From Clostridia bacterium (GTDB taxonomy: Bacteria > Bacillota_A > Clostridia > Oscillospirales > Acutalibacteraceae), in contig JAFSTS010000149.1 in NCBI GenBank assembly GCA_017445685.1, positions 1-5,058 of the forward strand: a DNA stretch of 5,058 bases. The letters run 5' to 3'. Every line of letters starts with the position of its first letter. The stretch's first letter is position 1. The position numbers and the translations under genes are program-made. The notes beneath the pieces are model-generated. The model saw only the letters and a list, made by a program, of their open reading frames with translations, was not told the DNA's origin and made no database searches. Positions 1 through 4,562 of this stretch are shown here, in pieces.

Positions 1-44
1 AAAATTGTGTTGTTTTCATAATCCAAATACGGACAGCGTGCCAT
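1..44 (-). CDS. 5' end of a small hypothetical protein (partial, runs off left edge)
   Basis: Reading the minus strand from the ATG at 44-42 gives MARCPYLDYENNTI before the window ends. The start is well supported: the complement of 51-60 is AGAGGAGGTG, an almost perfect Shine-Dalgarno, placed 6 bases before the ATG. The Cys-Pro-Tyr-Leu-Asp-Tyr opening resembles small clostridial proteins of unknown function that often go on to contain further cysteines and may bind metal, but only 14 codons are visible, so this is a weak impression from memory. No function can be given. The gene diverges from everything else in the left part of the window. Confidence 0.6.
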   Translation of the reverse strand, partial: MARCPYLDYENNTI

Positions 45-50
45 TTGATT

Positions 51-60
51 CACCTCCTCT
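51..60 (-). promoter_or_regulatory. Strong Shine-Dalgarno of the partial minus-strand gene
   Basis: On the minus strand the sequence is AGAGGAGGTG, close to the full anti-16S complement, 6 bases upstream of the ATG at 44-42. It is the main reason for accepting the truncated gene at the left edge as real. Confidence 0.75.
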
Positions 61-390
61 ATCAATGATTTATTTTTTAATAAATATGTAGGGATATGAC
101 CTTCTACATAAAAATTACCAAAAAAACAAGCACTTAAATGATCATTAAAGCAATTTTGTCAATGCAGATATACCTTTCCATTTTTATAAAACCGTTTAAA
201 CCCATGTATTTAGACAAAATAATATTTTCATATGCAAAAAAGACTAAAATGATTATATATTTCTCAAAATATCGATGTCAAGCGAATTTGGAATATGACA
301 GGTATTTGTGGGTGAATGACGGGTAAATCTATATTTACAGCGTCAAAAAGCTGATTGATTTATCAAAAATTTGATCTGTGCAAATGAGTA
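61..390. other. A+T-rich intergenic region with short inverted repeats, no gene seen
   Basis: This stretch of about 330 bases is far richer in A+T than the region right of 950, and no reading frame in it has a convincing ribosome binding site or protein-like composition. It contains several short perfect inverted repeats: TATGTAG/CTACATA (85-91 with 104-110), ATTTATT/AATAAAT (68-74 with 79-85), GTAAAT/ATTTAC (323-328 with 333-338) and ATCAAA/TTTGAT (362-367 with 370-375). The first two lie in the expected leader or promoter zone of the minus-strand gene at 1-44. None has the G+C-rich stem plus T-run of a terminator. With such A+T content some of these repeats will be chance. No clear promoter for the minus-strand gene could be fixed. 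Confidence 0.5.
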
Positions 391-443
391 TTTGTGACCA
401 TGATATCACATTTTGTGATATATGTCAATATCTCAATTTGTGA
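391..443. promoter_or_regulatory. Cluster of TTTGTGA motifs with a 19-bp perfect palindrome, likely operator
   Basis: The heptamer TTTGTGA occurs at 391-397, 412-418 and 437-443. The middle copy overlaps the right arm of a perfect interrupted palindrome, ATATCACA-TTT-TGTGATAT (403-421). TGTGA (393-397) and TCACA (406-410) form a second, wider inverted pair. The first two heptamers are 21 bases apart, about two helical turns. The cluster lies directly before, and its last copy abuts, the -10 box of the XRE gene at 473, as expected for an operator where a repressor controls its own promoter. Binding by that protein is inferred, not seen. Confidence 0.55.
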
Positions 444-447
444 AATG

Positions 448-453
448 TATAAT
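448..453 (+). promoter_or_regulatory. -10 box of the XRE regulator promoter
   Basis: TATAAT at 448-453 is a perfect sigma-A -10 hexamer. The -35 region is poor: the hexamer at 17-base spacing is TCAATA (425-430), matching TTGACA at 3 of 6 positions. A start near 460 would leave a leader of only about 13 bases before the ATG at 473. The weak -35 is compatible with a promoter whose activity is set by the surrounding TTTGTGA sites. Confidence 0.55.
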
Positions 454-472
454 AGGCTCGGAAGTGGTTTAT

Positions 473-691
473 ATGCGACTGAAAGAACTGCGTGAGGACA
501 ACGATTTAAGGCAAATTGATATCGCAAAAAAGCTGAACGTTTTGCAAAACACATATTCTCAATACGAAAACGGTCAGCGGCAAATACCGATCAATTTGTT
601 GATAAACTTATCCGAGTTTTATAAAACCTCTGTGGATTATATTTTGGAATTAACAGACGAAAAGAAGCCATATAAAAGAAGAAAAAAATGA
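473..691 (+). CDS. XRE (Cro/CI-type) helix-turn-helix transcriptional regulator, 72 aa
   Basis: The 72-residue product is a single helix-turn-helix domain with no ligand-binding or peptidase tail. It begins MRLKELREDN; the helix-turn-helix covers roughly residues 14-40 (QIDIAKKLNV, then the recognition region NTYSQYENGQRQIP), followed by the family's usual end, LINLSEFYKTSVDYILEL. The last dozen residues are lysine/arginine-rich (KKPYKRRKK) and may add nonspecific DNA contacts. I start it at ATG 473, where the XRE domain begins and where GGAAGTGG (460-467) sits 5 bases upstream. The in-frame ATG at 422 lies upstream of the -10 box, so its message would not include it. Such proteins usually repress their own promoter, and the TTTGTGA cluster just upstream fits. 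Its targets are unknown; it stands alone with no prophage genes beside it. Family assignment is firm, role is not. Confidence 0.9.
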   Translation: MRLKELREDNDLRQIDIAKKLNVLQNTYSQYENGQRQIPINLLINLSEFYKTSVDYILELTDEKKPYKRRKK

Positions 692-749
692 GCGCAAAAA
701 GTGTGGGGCTGCCGCATTTAGCGAAAAGCATTAAAGCAAGATAGCAAAT

Positions 750-788
750 AAAGGATGATCGTACGAAATTCAACCACGATCATCCTTT
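750..788 (+). terminator. Hairpin terminator downstream of the XRE regulator
   Basis: AAAGGATGATCGT (750-762) pairs perfectly with ACGATCATCCTTT (776-788), a 13-bp stem with a 13-base loop. It ends in TTTT and is followed by A+T-rich sequence. The T-run is short and the stem only moderately G+C-rich, so efficiency may be modest. It lies about 60 bases after the XRE stop and about 100 before the SOS promoter, so it insulates the two units. Confidence 0.7.
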
Positions 789-885
789 TAACTTATGTTC
801 TTAAAATATAATTGCTAAACAAAACGCTTTAATTCGACATTTTTTCTTTTAAGCGAGCCACAACCCCTTTTCTTTAAATTTCCTC
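789..885. other. Intergenic spacer before the SOS promoter
   Basis: About 100 A+T-rich bases between the terminator and the -35 box of the polymerase operon. No gene, RNA or convincing hairpin was recognised. CGCTT (825-829) and AAGCG (851-855) can pair, but the arms are short and far apart. Confidence 0.4.
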
Positions 886-914
886 TTGACAATAGAACAT
901 TTGTTCTGTATAAT
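886..914 (+). promoter_or_regulatory. Consensus sigma-A promoter of the SOS polymerase operon
   Basis: TTGACA (886-891) and TATAAT (909-914) are both perfect hexamers separated by exactly 17 bases. Transcription should begin near 921, giving a leader of about 28 bases before the ATG at 949. A promoter this strong needs tight repression, which the LexA box lying inside the spacer can supply. Confidence 0.93.
894..907. promoter_or_regulatory. LexA (SOS/Cheo) box inside the promoter spacer
   Basis: AGAACATTTGTTCT is a palindrome with 6-bp arms around a central TT and contains GAAC-N4-GTTC, the core of the Gram-positive LexA site (Bacillus subtilis consensus CGAACATATGTTCG). It fills nearly the whole space between the -35 and -10 boxes, so bound LexA would exclude RNA polymerase. 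The gene behind it is a translesion polymerase, a classic SOS target. lexA itself is not in the window. Confidence 0.9.
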
Positions 915-933
915 GGTTTTATAAATCTGTTGC

Positions 934-943
934 GGGGGGGGTG
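934..943 (+). promoter_or_regulatory. G-tract Shine-Dalgarno of the Y-family polymerase
   Basis: A run of eight G (934-941) followed by TGAAAAT precedes the ATG at 949. GGGGGTGA can pair with the 16S 3' end with some G-U pairs, at proper spacing. The homopolymer is unusual and makes the ribosome binding site prone to length change by slippage. Confidence 0.7.
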
Positions 944-948
944 AAAAT

Positions 949-2214
949 ATGGCGGACAGGCAATATCTATGTATCGACCTGAAAAGCTTTTATGCTTCGG
1001 TCGAATGTGTTGAGCGCGGACTTGACTCGATGACTACGAATCTTGTCGTTGCGGACATGGAGCGCACGGACAAGACGATCTGCCTCGCCGTATCCCCTTC
1101 GATGAAAAAGCTCGGAGTCAAAAACAGGTGCAGGGTTTTTGAAATACCGACAAACATCGACTATATTGCAGCGCCGCCGAGAATGCAGAAATATATCGAA
1201 TATTCCGCGAAAATCTACTCGATATATCTCAAATATATTTCCAACGATGACATTCATGTCTACTCCATCGACGAAGCGTTTCTCGATGTAACTCACTATC
1301 TGTCGACTTATCGCATGAACGCCGAAGAGCTTGCCAAGACGATAATGGCTGACATTTTCGACACAACGGGGATCAGAGCCACCTGCGGAATCGGCACAAA
1401 CCTCTATCTTGCGAAAATCGCGCTTGACATCACGGCAAAGCACTCCCCTGATTTTATCGGCATACTTGACGAGGAAAAATTCAAGGAAACGCTTTGGGAT
1501 CACCGTCCGATAACTGATTTCTGGCGTATCGGCAAGGGCACGGCGGCAAGGCTTGACCGCTGCGGCATTCACACTATGGGCGATATTGCCTGCGCGAGCG
1601 AGGATATGCTTTACCGTACCTTCGGCATTGACGCGGAGCTTCTCATCGACCACGCATACGGCAGAGAAACTACTACGATCGAGGACATCAAAAAATATGT
1701 CTCGCGCACAAAAAGTCTGTCGAGCGGACAGGTGCTGACGAGAGATTACAAATTTGACGAAGCAAAAATCGTCGTAACTGAAATGATGGACAATCTGTGC
1801 CTGAGTATGTGCAGGCAGGATCTTGTCACAAGCTCGGTCACTCTCGTCATCGGCTATTCAAACGCACTTCATCTTGAAATGACGCGCGGAACCTTCAAGG
1901 TCAATTCACCGACAAATTCCTCGTCCGTCTTGTCAAGGGAGATACAAAAGCTCTACACAAAAATCGTCAATCCTGCTTTTCCTGTCAGGAGGATAAACAT
2001 CTCCTGCAACAATGTCGTGACGGAAAATTTTGTCCAGCTTGACCTTTTCGATATTGCGGAAAACGCGGACAGGGACAAAAAAATTCAGAAAACCATACTT
2101 GAGATCAAATCAAAATTCGGCAAAAATTCAATTTTGAAGGGAACGAATTTCCTTGACGGCGCAACGGCAAGGGAACGAAACCGCCAGATCGGGGGTCACA
2201 AAAGTGGCGAGTAA
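949..2214 (+). CDS. umuC: Y-family translesion DNA polymerase (UmuC/UvrX-like)
   Basis: This 421-residue protein is an error-prone Y-family polymerase that copies across damaged template at stalled forks. Visible landmarks are the N-terminal metal-binding Asp10 in CIDLKSFYASVE, with Tyr15 at the usual steric-gate position; the palm motif SIDEAFLDVT (106-115) with catalytic Asp108 and Glu109; the GIGTNLYLAKIA segment (147-158); and a helix-hairpin-helix-like thumb region around 186-215. The little-finger domain follows, then QLDLF (363-367), a textbook beta-clamp binding motif. The tail (GATARERNRQIGGHK) is typical of the Gram-positive UmuC/UvrX branch rather than DinB. The length matches that branch (about 410-420). 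It is first in an operon with a YolD-like gene, 11 bp overlapping, under a LexA box. No frameshift or lost catalytic residue is seen. The symbol is family-level: no umuD is present. Confidence 0.93.
   Translation: MADRQYLCIDLKSFYASVECVERGLDSMTTNLVVADMERTDKTICLAVSPSMKKLGVKNRCRVFEIPTNIDYIAAPPRMQKYIEYSAKIYSIYLKYISNDDIHVYSIDEAFLDVTHYLSTYRMNAEELAKTIMADIFDTTGIRATCGIGTNLYLAKIALDITAKHSPDFIGILDEEKFKETLWDHRPITDFWRIGKGTAARLDRCGIHTMGDIACASEDMLYRTFGIDAELLIDHAYGRETTTIEDIKKYVSRTKSLSSGQVLTRDYKFDEAKIVVTEMMDNLCLSMCRQDLVTSSVTLVIGYSNALHLEMTRGTFKVNSPTNSSSVLSREIQKLYTKIVNPAFPVRRINISCNNVVTENFVQLDLFDIAENADRDKKIQKTILEIKSKFGKNSILKGTNFLDGATARERNRQIGGHKSGE
2191..2196 (+). promoter_or_regulatory. Shine-Dalgarno of the YolD-like gene, inside the polymerase gene
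   Basis: GGGGGT at 2191-2196 lies 7 bases before the GTG at 2204, within the last codons of the polymerase. It is what fixes the GTG start over the TTG at 2153, and its placement suggests translational coupling. Confidence 0.6.
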
Positions 2215-2539
2215 ACCAAAAAACAAAATGCCGCAGTCGATGAGAGCAAAGCAGTTTGCTCCATTTGCTGCGCTAAAGGGATTCGAAGAAGCGCTCAGGC
2301 AGCAGGAAATGATCTTCGTCGAGAAAAAAGATGTCAGCGAAGAAAAAGCGCAGGAGATCAATGAAGCGCTCAAAACGATATCCAAGGGCGACAGAATAAA
2401 TCTCACCTACTACAAAAACAGGCAGTACCTGACCGTTACAGGCGTTGCCGAAAAGTTCGACCTTTCGCTGAAATACCTTGAAGTCGGCTCGGAGCATATT
2501 ACCTTTGACGACATTTTCGAAATAGAAAAGCTTCAATGA
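2204..2539 (+). CDS. YolD-like family protein, partner of the Y-family polymerase
   Basis: This 111-residue protein belongs to the YolD-like family. The signature is near the N-terminus: MPQSMRAKQFAPFAALKGFEEAL (about residues 9-31; the key part is RAKQFAPFAALKGFEEAL). A charged helix (about 32-58) follows, then a beta-rich half around INLTYYKNRQYLTVTGVAEKFD, ending HITFDDIFEIEKLQ. In Firmicutes yolD-like genes sit beside UvrX/UmuC-type polymerases, and comparative genomics has proposed them as functional counterparts of UmuD; biochemical proof is limited. I choose GTG 2204 because GGGGGT is 7 bases upstream and the protein then begins MASKPKNKMPQ as family members do. Starting at TTG 2153 would add 17 residues encoded in the polymerase tail. 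It overlaps the polymerase gene by 11 bp, so translation is probably coupled and SOS-induced. No Ser-Lys protease dyad or LexA-like cleavage site is evident. Confidence 0.87.
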   Translation: MASKPKNKMPQSMRAKQFAPFAALKGFEEALRQQEMIFVEKKDVSEEKAQEINEALKTISKGDRINLTYYKNRQYLTVTGVAEKFDLSLKYLEVGSEHITFDDIFEIEKLQ

Positions 2540-2554
2540 TTTCGTATTTTCGCC

Positions 2555-2583
2555 TTGAAAAAGGGATACTGATGTGATAGAAT
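2555..2583 (+). promoter_or_regulatory. Extended -10 promoter of prfC
   Basis: TTGAAA (2555-2560) and TAGAAT (2578-2583) are 17 bases apart, and TG at 2575-2576 gives the extended -10 form TGATAGAAT. Transcription would start near 2590, downstream of the ATG at 2587 and upstream of the Shine-Dalgarno at 2598-2606. This supports the prfC start at 2617. No LexA box is present here. Confidence 0.75.
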
Positions 2584-2597
2584 AGCATGAATGTTAT

Positions 2598-2606
2598 AAA
2601 GGAAAG
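2598..2606 (+). promoter_or_regulatory. Shine-Dalgarno of prfC
   Basis: AAAGGAAAG at 2598-2606 lies 10 bases before the ATG at 2617. It decides between that start and the upstream ATG at 2587, which has no ribosome binding site. Confidence 0.65.
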
Positions 2607-2616
2607 ACGGTTTGCT

Positions 2617-4221
2617 ATGGATCCCAAAACAAGAAACGAAATTGAACGCAGAAGAACTTTTGCGATAATCTCCCACCCCGACGCAGGCAAGACGACCCTG
2701 ACAGAAAAACTTCTTCTCTACGGCGGAGCTATCCAGTCCGCAGGCTCGGTCAAGGGCAAGCAGAGCGACAAGCACGCTGTATCCGACTGGATGGAGCTTG
2801 AAAAGCAGAGGGGTATTTCCGTAACCTCCTCGGTCATGCAGTTTGAGTACGAGGGTTACTGCATAAACATTCTCGACACACCCGGACATCAGGATTTTTC
2901 GGAGGACACCTATCGTACGCTTATGGCGGCGGACAGCGCCGTAATGGTCATCGACGCGGCAAAAGGAATCGAGCCTCAGACGAGAAAGCTTTTCAAAGTC
3001 TGCGCGATGAGGGGTATCCCGATTTTCACCTTCATCAACAAGCTTGACCACGAAGCGCGTGATCCGTTTGAGCTGCTTGACGAGCTCGAAACGGAATTTG
3101 GGATATCCACTTTTCCTATCAACTGGCCGATAAGCTGCGGTATCACCTTCAAGGGAATATACGACAGAGTTGAAAAGAAGATTCTGACATACGACAATTT
3201 TCACGGCGGCAGAAACAGGCTTGAAGCGATCGAATGCAGCTTTGACGACACGGAAAAGCTCGATTCGCTCATCGGCGAAGACCTGCGCGAGCAGCTCTAT
3301 TTTCAGACAGAACTTCTCGACGGCGCAGGAAACGACTTTGACCTTGAACAAGTCCACAGCGGAAAACTCAGTCCCGTGTTTTTCGGCTCTGCGCTTAACA
3401 ATTTCGGCGTTGAGCAGTTTCTTGAAAGTTTTCTGAAAATGACGACTTCTCCCCTGCCCAGAAAGACAGAGGGCGGCGAAAAGGTCGACCCGTTTGACGA
3501 CAAATTTTCGGCTTTCGTTTTCAAAATCCAGGCGAACATGAACAAGGCTCACCGCGACAGGATTTCATTTTTGAGGATCTGCTCCGGCAAATTCGAAAGA
3601 GGTACGGAGTACCGTCATGTTCAGGGCGACAAAACGATGCGTCTTTCCCAGCCGCAGCAGATGATGGCTCAGGAGAGAGATGTCATAAACGAGGCTTACG
3701 CAGGAGACATCATCGGCGTGTTCGATCCGGGAATTTTTTCCATCGGCGACACAGTCTGCGACAAGTCGCTCAACCTCAGCTTTTCAGGAATACCGACTTT
3801 TGCCCCCGAACATTTTGCCGTCATTGAGCAGGTCGATTCGATGAAACGAAAGCAGTTTGCAAAGGGCATGAATCAGATCGCTCAGGAGGGTGCTATCAGA
3901 ATTTTCTTTGCCCCCGGCGGCGGAATGGAAAGAGTCATCGTCGGAGTAATCGGAATGTTGCAGTTCGACGTTCTGAAATTCAGAATGAAGAGCGAATACG
4001 GCGTGGAATACACCCGTCAGGATCTTCCGCACGATCTGATCCGCAGAGTCGTTTCACCGCAGGATTTCAGTGCCGACAACTGCAACCTTGCAAACGACAC
4101 CCGATGGGTGCAGGATGTCCGCGGAAACAACTACCTTATCTTCAACGGTCAGTGGACAGTTCAGTGGGCGCTTGACAAAAACGAAGGTCTTGAATTTGCG
4201 GAATTTCATCAGGATATTTAA
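2617..4221 (+). CDS. prfC: Peptide chain release factor 3 (RF3), translational GTPase
   Basis: RF3 is a cytoplasmic GTPase that removes RF1 or RF2 from the ribosome after peptide release. The 534-residue product is close to the usual length (529 in Escherichia coli). All GTPase motifs are intact: P-loop SHPDAGKTT (19-27), switch I RGISVTSS (65-72), DTPGH (87-91), NKLD (141-144) and GSAL (257-260). The RF3-specific parts follow: a beta-barrel domain II from about 295 (FSAFVFKIQANMNKAHRDR) and the C-terminal domain III (FAPEHFAVIEQVD, then GVIGMLQFDVLKFRMKSEYGV). The start at 2617 gives MDPKTRNEIERRRTFAIISHP, matching other RF3 proteins; ATG 2587 lies at or before the predicted transcription start. 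It is transcribed alone from its own promoter, 77 bases after the YolD-like stop with no terminator between, so SOS read-through is possible. The next gene is convergent. Confidence 0.97.
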   Translation: MDPKTRNEIERRRTFAIISHPDAGKTTLTEKLLLYGGAIQSAGSVKGKQSDKHAVSDWMELEKQRGISVTSSVMQFEYEGYCINILDTPGHQDFSEDTYRTLMAADSAVMVIDAAKGIEPQTRKLFKVCAMRGIPIFTFINKLDHEARDPFELLDELETEFGISTFPINWPISCGITFKGIYDRVEKKILTYDNFHGGRNRLEAIECSFDDTEKLDSLIGEDLREQLYFQTELLDGAGNDFDLEQVHSGKLSPVFFGSALNNFGVEQFLESFLKMTTSPLPRKTEGGEKVDPFDDKFSAFVFKIQANMNKAHRDRISFLRICSGKFERGTEYRHVQGDKTMRLSQPQQMMAQERDVINEAYAGDIIGVFDPGIFSIGDTVCDKSLNLSFSGIPTFAPEHFAVIEQVDSMKRKQFAKGMNQIAQEGAIRIFFAPGGGMERVIVGVIGMLQFDVLKFRMKSEYGVEYTRQDLPHDLIRRVVSPQDFSADNCNLANDTRWVQDVRGNNYLIFNGQWTVQWALDKNEGLEFAEFHQDI

Positions 4222-4233
4222 CCTAAAAAAATT

Positions 4234-4264
4234 ATCCGTGGTCTGTGTAAGGCAGATCACGGAT
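4234..4264. terminator. Bidirectional rho-independent terminator between prfC and the RHH gene
   Basis: ATCCGTGGTCTG (4234-4245) pairs with CAGATCACGGAT (4253-4264) as a 12-bp stem with one G-U pair and a 7-base loop. Six T (4264-4269) follow on the plus strand. On the minus strand the same stem, with one A-C mismatch, is followed by a T-run complementary to the seven A at 4225-4231. It lies 12 bases after the prfC stop and 26 past the end of the convergent gene, so it can end both transcripts, best in the prfC direction. Confidence 0.9.
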
Positions 4265-4290
4265 TTTTTGCTAATTGCAGCAGTCATTTT

Positions 4291-4452
4291 TTACATTTTT
4301 ATTTCGCCATGCTCTTTTTCATATTTCTCAATGCAGTCGCGGATCAGGATCAAAATCTGACTGTTCGCAGACCTTCCCTCGTAATCAGCGACAACATGAA
4401 GCTTGTTAAGAACTTTTTCGTCAATTCTTATAGATAAACTCTTAGTAGCCAT
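4291..4452 (-). CDS. Small Arc-like ribbon-helix-helix DNA-binding protein, 53 aa
   Basis: Reading the minus strand from ATG 4452-4450 to TAA 4293-4291 gives a 53-residue protein. It has the ribbon-helix-helix plan: a short beta strand KSLSIRID (4-11) that would insert into the DNA major groove, helix A EKVLNKLHVVADYEG (12-26), the turn RSANS (27-31) and helix B QILILIRDCIEKYEKEH (32-48). Such proteins act as intertwined dimers, often as autoregulators or phage and plasmid repressors. A TGAGG Shine-Dalgarno (complement of 4460-4464) lies 7 bases before the start. It converges on prfC through a shared terminator and diverges from the SLOG gene, whose promoter carries a perfect inverted repeat this protein could bind. 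No toxin gene adjoins it, so an antitoxin role is not supported here. Its target is inferred only from position. Confidence 0.88.
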   Translation of the reverse strand: MATKSLSIRIDEKVLNKLHVVADYEGRSANSQILILIRDCIEKYEKEHGEIKM

Positions 4453-4482
4453 AAAATAACCTCATTTCATATTTATTATGGC

Positions 4483-4511
4483 TTGATTTTAAAACTATAA
4501 TTATATATAAT
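4483..4511 (+). promoter_or_regulatory. Promoter of the SLOG-family gene
   Basis: TTGATT (4483-4488) and TATAAT (4506-4511) are separated by 17 bases. Transcription would start near 4518, giving a leader of about 45 bases that ends in AAGGGG (4549-4554), 8 bases before the ATG at 4563. The -10 box lies inside the left arm of an 11-bp inverted repeat. Confidence 0.7.
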
Positions 4512-4535
4512 GTAAGAAATAGGCACATTATATAT
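4503..4535. promoter_or_regulatory. Perfect 11-bp inverted repeat overlapping the SLOG promoter, putative operator
   Basis: ATATATAATGT (4503-4513) and ACATTATATAT (4525-4535) are exact reverse complements separated by 11 bases, so equivalent positions lie 22 bases apart, about two helical turns on one face of the helix. The left arm covers the -10 box and the right arm lies just beyond the predicted transcription start, so an occupied site would block initiation. It lacks the G+C-rich stem of a terminator. The adjacent ribbon-helix-helix protein is the natural candidate binder, but this is inferred from position. Confidence 0.6.
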
Positions 4536-4562
4536 CTATTTTATATCTAAGGGGTTATTATT

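Larger units (their letters stand above)
4453..4562. other. Divergent intergenic region between the RHH and SLOG genes
   Basis: This 110-bp, very A+T-rich interval holds the control elements of both divergent genes. The plus-strand promoter and inverted repeat are listed separately. For the RHH gene no convincing paired promoter was found; CATAAT on the minus strand (complement of 4475-4480) is a possible -10 without a good -35. Confidence 0.5.

Noticed and set aside
138..326. A 62-codon plus-strand open frame
   Set aside because: No ribosome binding site before its ATG, low-complexity A+T-driven composition and no recognisable domain; such frames arise by chance in this sequence.
422..472. 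Upstream in-frame ATG for the XRE regulator
   Set aside because: It lies upstream of the TATAAT at 448-453 and the extra 17 residues do not fit the family; ATG 473 has its own Shine-Dalgarno.
701..745. GGGGCTGCCGC followed by ATTTAGCG, like the left half of a terminator
   Set aside because: The matching right arm is absent, only a 3-bp stem remains, and a full hairpin exists at 750-788.
825..855. CGCTT/AAGCG pairing before the SOS promoter as a minus-strand terminator
   Set aside because: Only 5 bp with a long loop, and no minus-strand gene nearby needs it.
967..1653. Long minus-strand frame opposite the polymerase gene
   Set aside because: A shadow of the polymerase reading frame, with no ribosome binding site or domain.
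2153..2203. TTG start adding 17 residues to the YolD-like protein
   Set aside because: GTG 2204 has GGGGGT at proper spacing and gives the usual family N-terminus.
2553..2564. CCTT-GAAA-AAGG mini-hairpin between the YolD-like gene and prfC
   Set aside because: A 4-bp stem with no T-run overlapping the prfC -35 box; too weak to terminate transcription.
2587..2616. Upstream ATG for prfC
   Set aside because: It lies at about the predicted transcription start, has no ribosome binding site, and would add 10 residues not expected in RF3.
2533..3552. 339-codon minus-strand frame opposite prfC
   Set aside because: The plus strand encodes an unmistakable RF3; this frame shows no domain and arises from codon bias.
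4070..4360. Plus-strand frame crossing the prfC end and the terminator
   Set aside because: It overlaps prfC out of frame, runs through the terminator hairpin and opposite the RHH gene, and has no domain.
4291..4452. The ribbon-helix-helix protein as antitoxin of a toxin-antitoxin pair
   Set aside because: No toxin-like gene is adjacent on the same strand; the neighbours are convergent prfC and a divergent SLOG gene.
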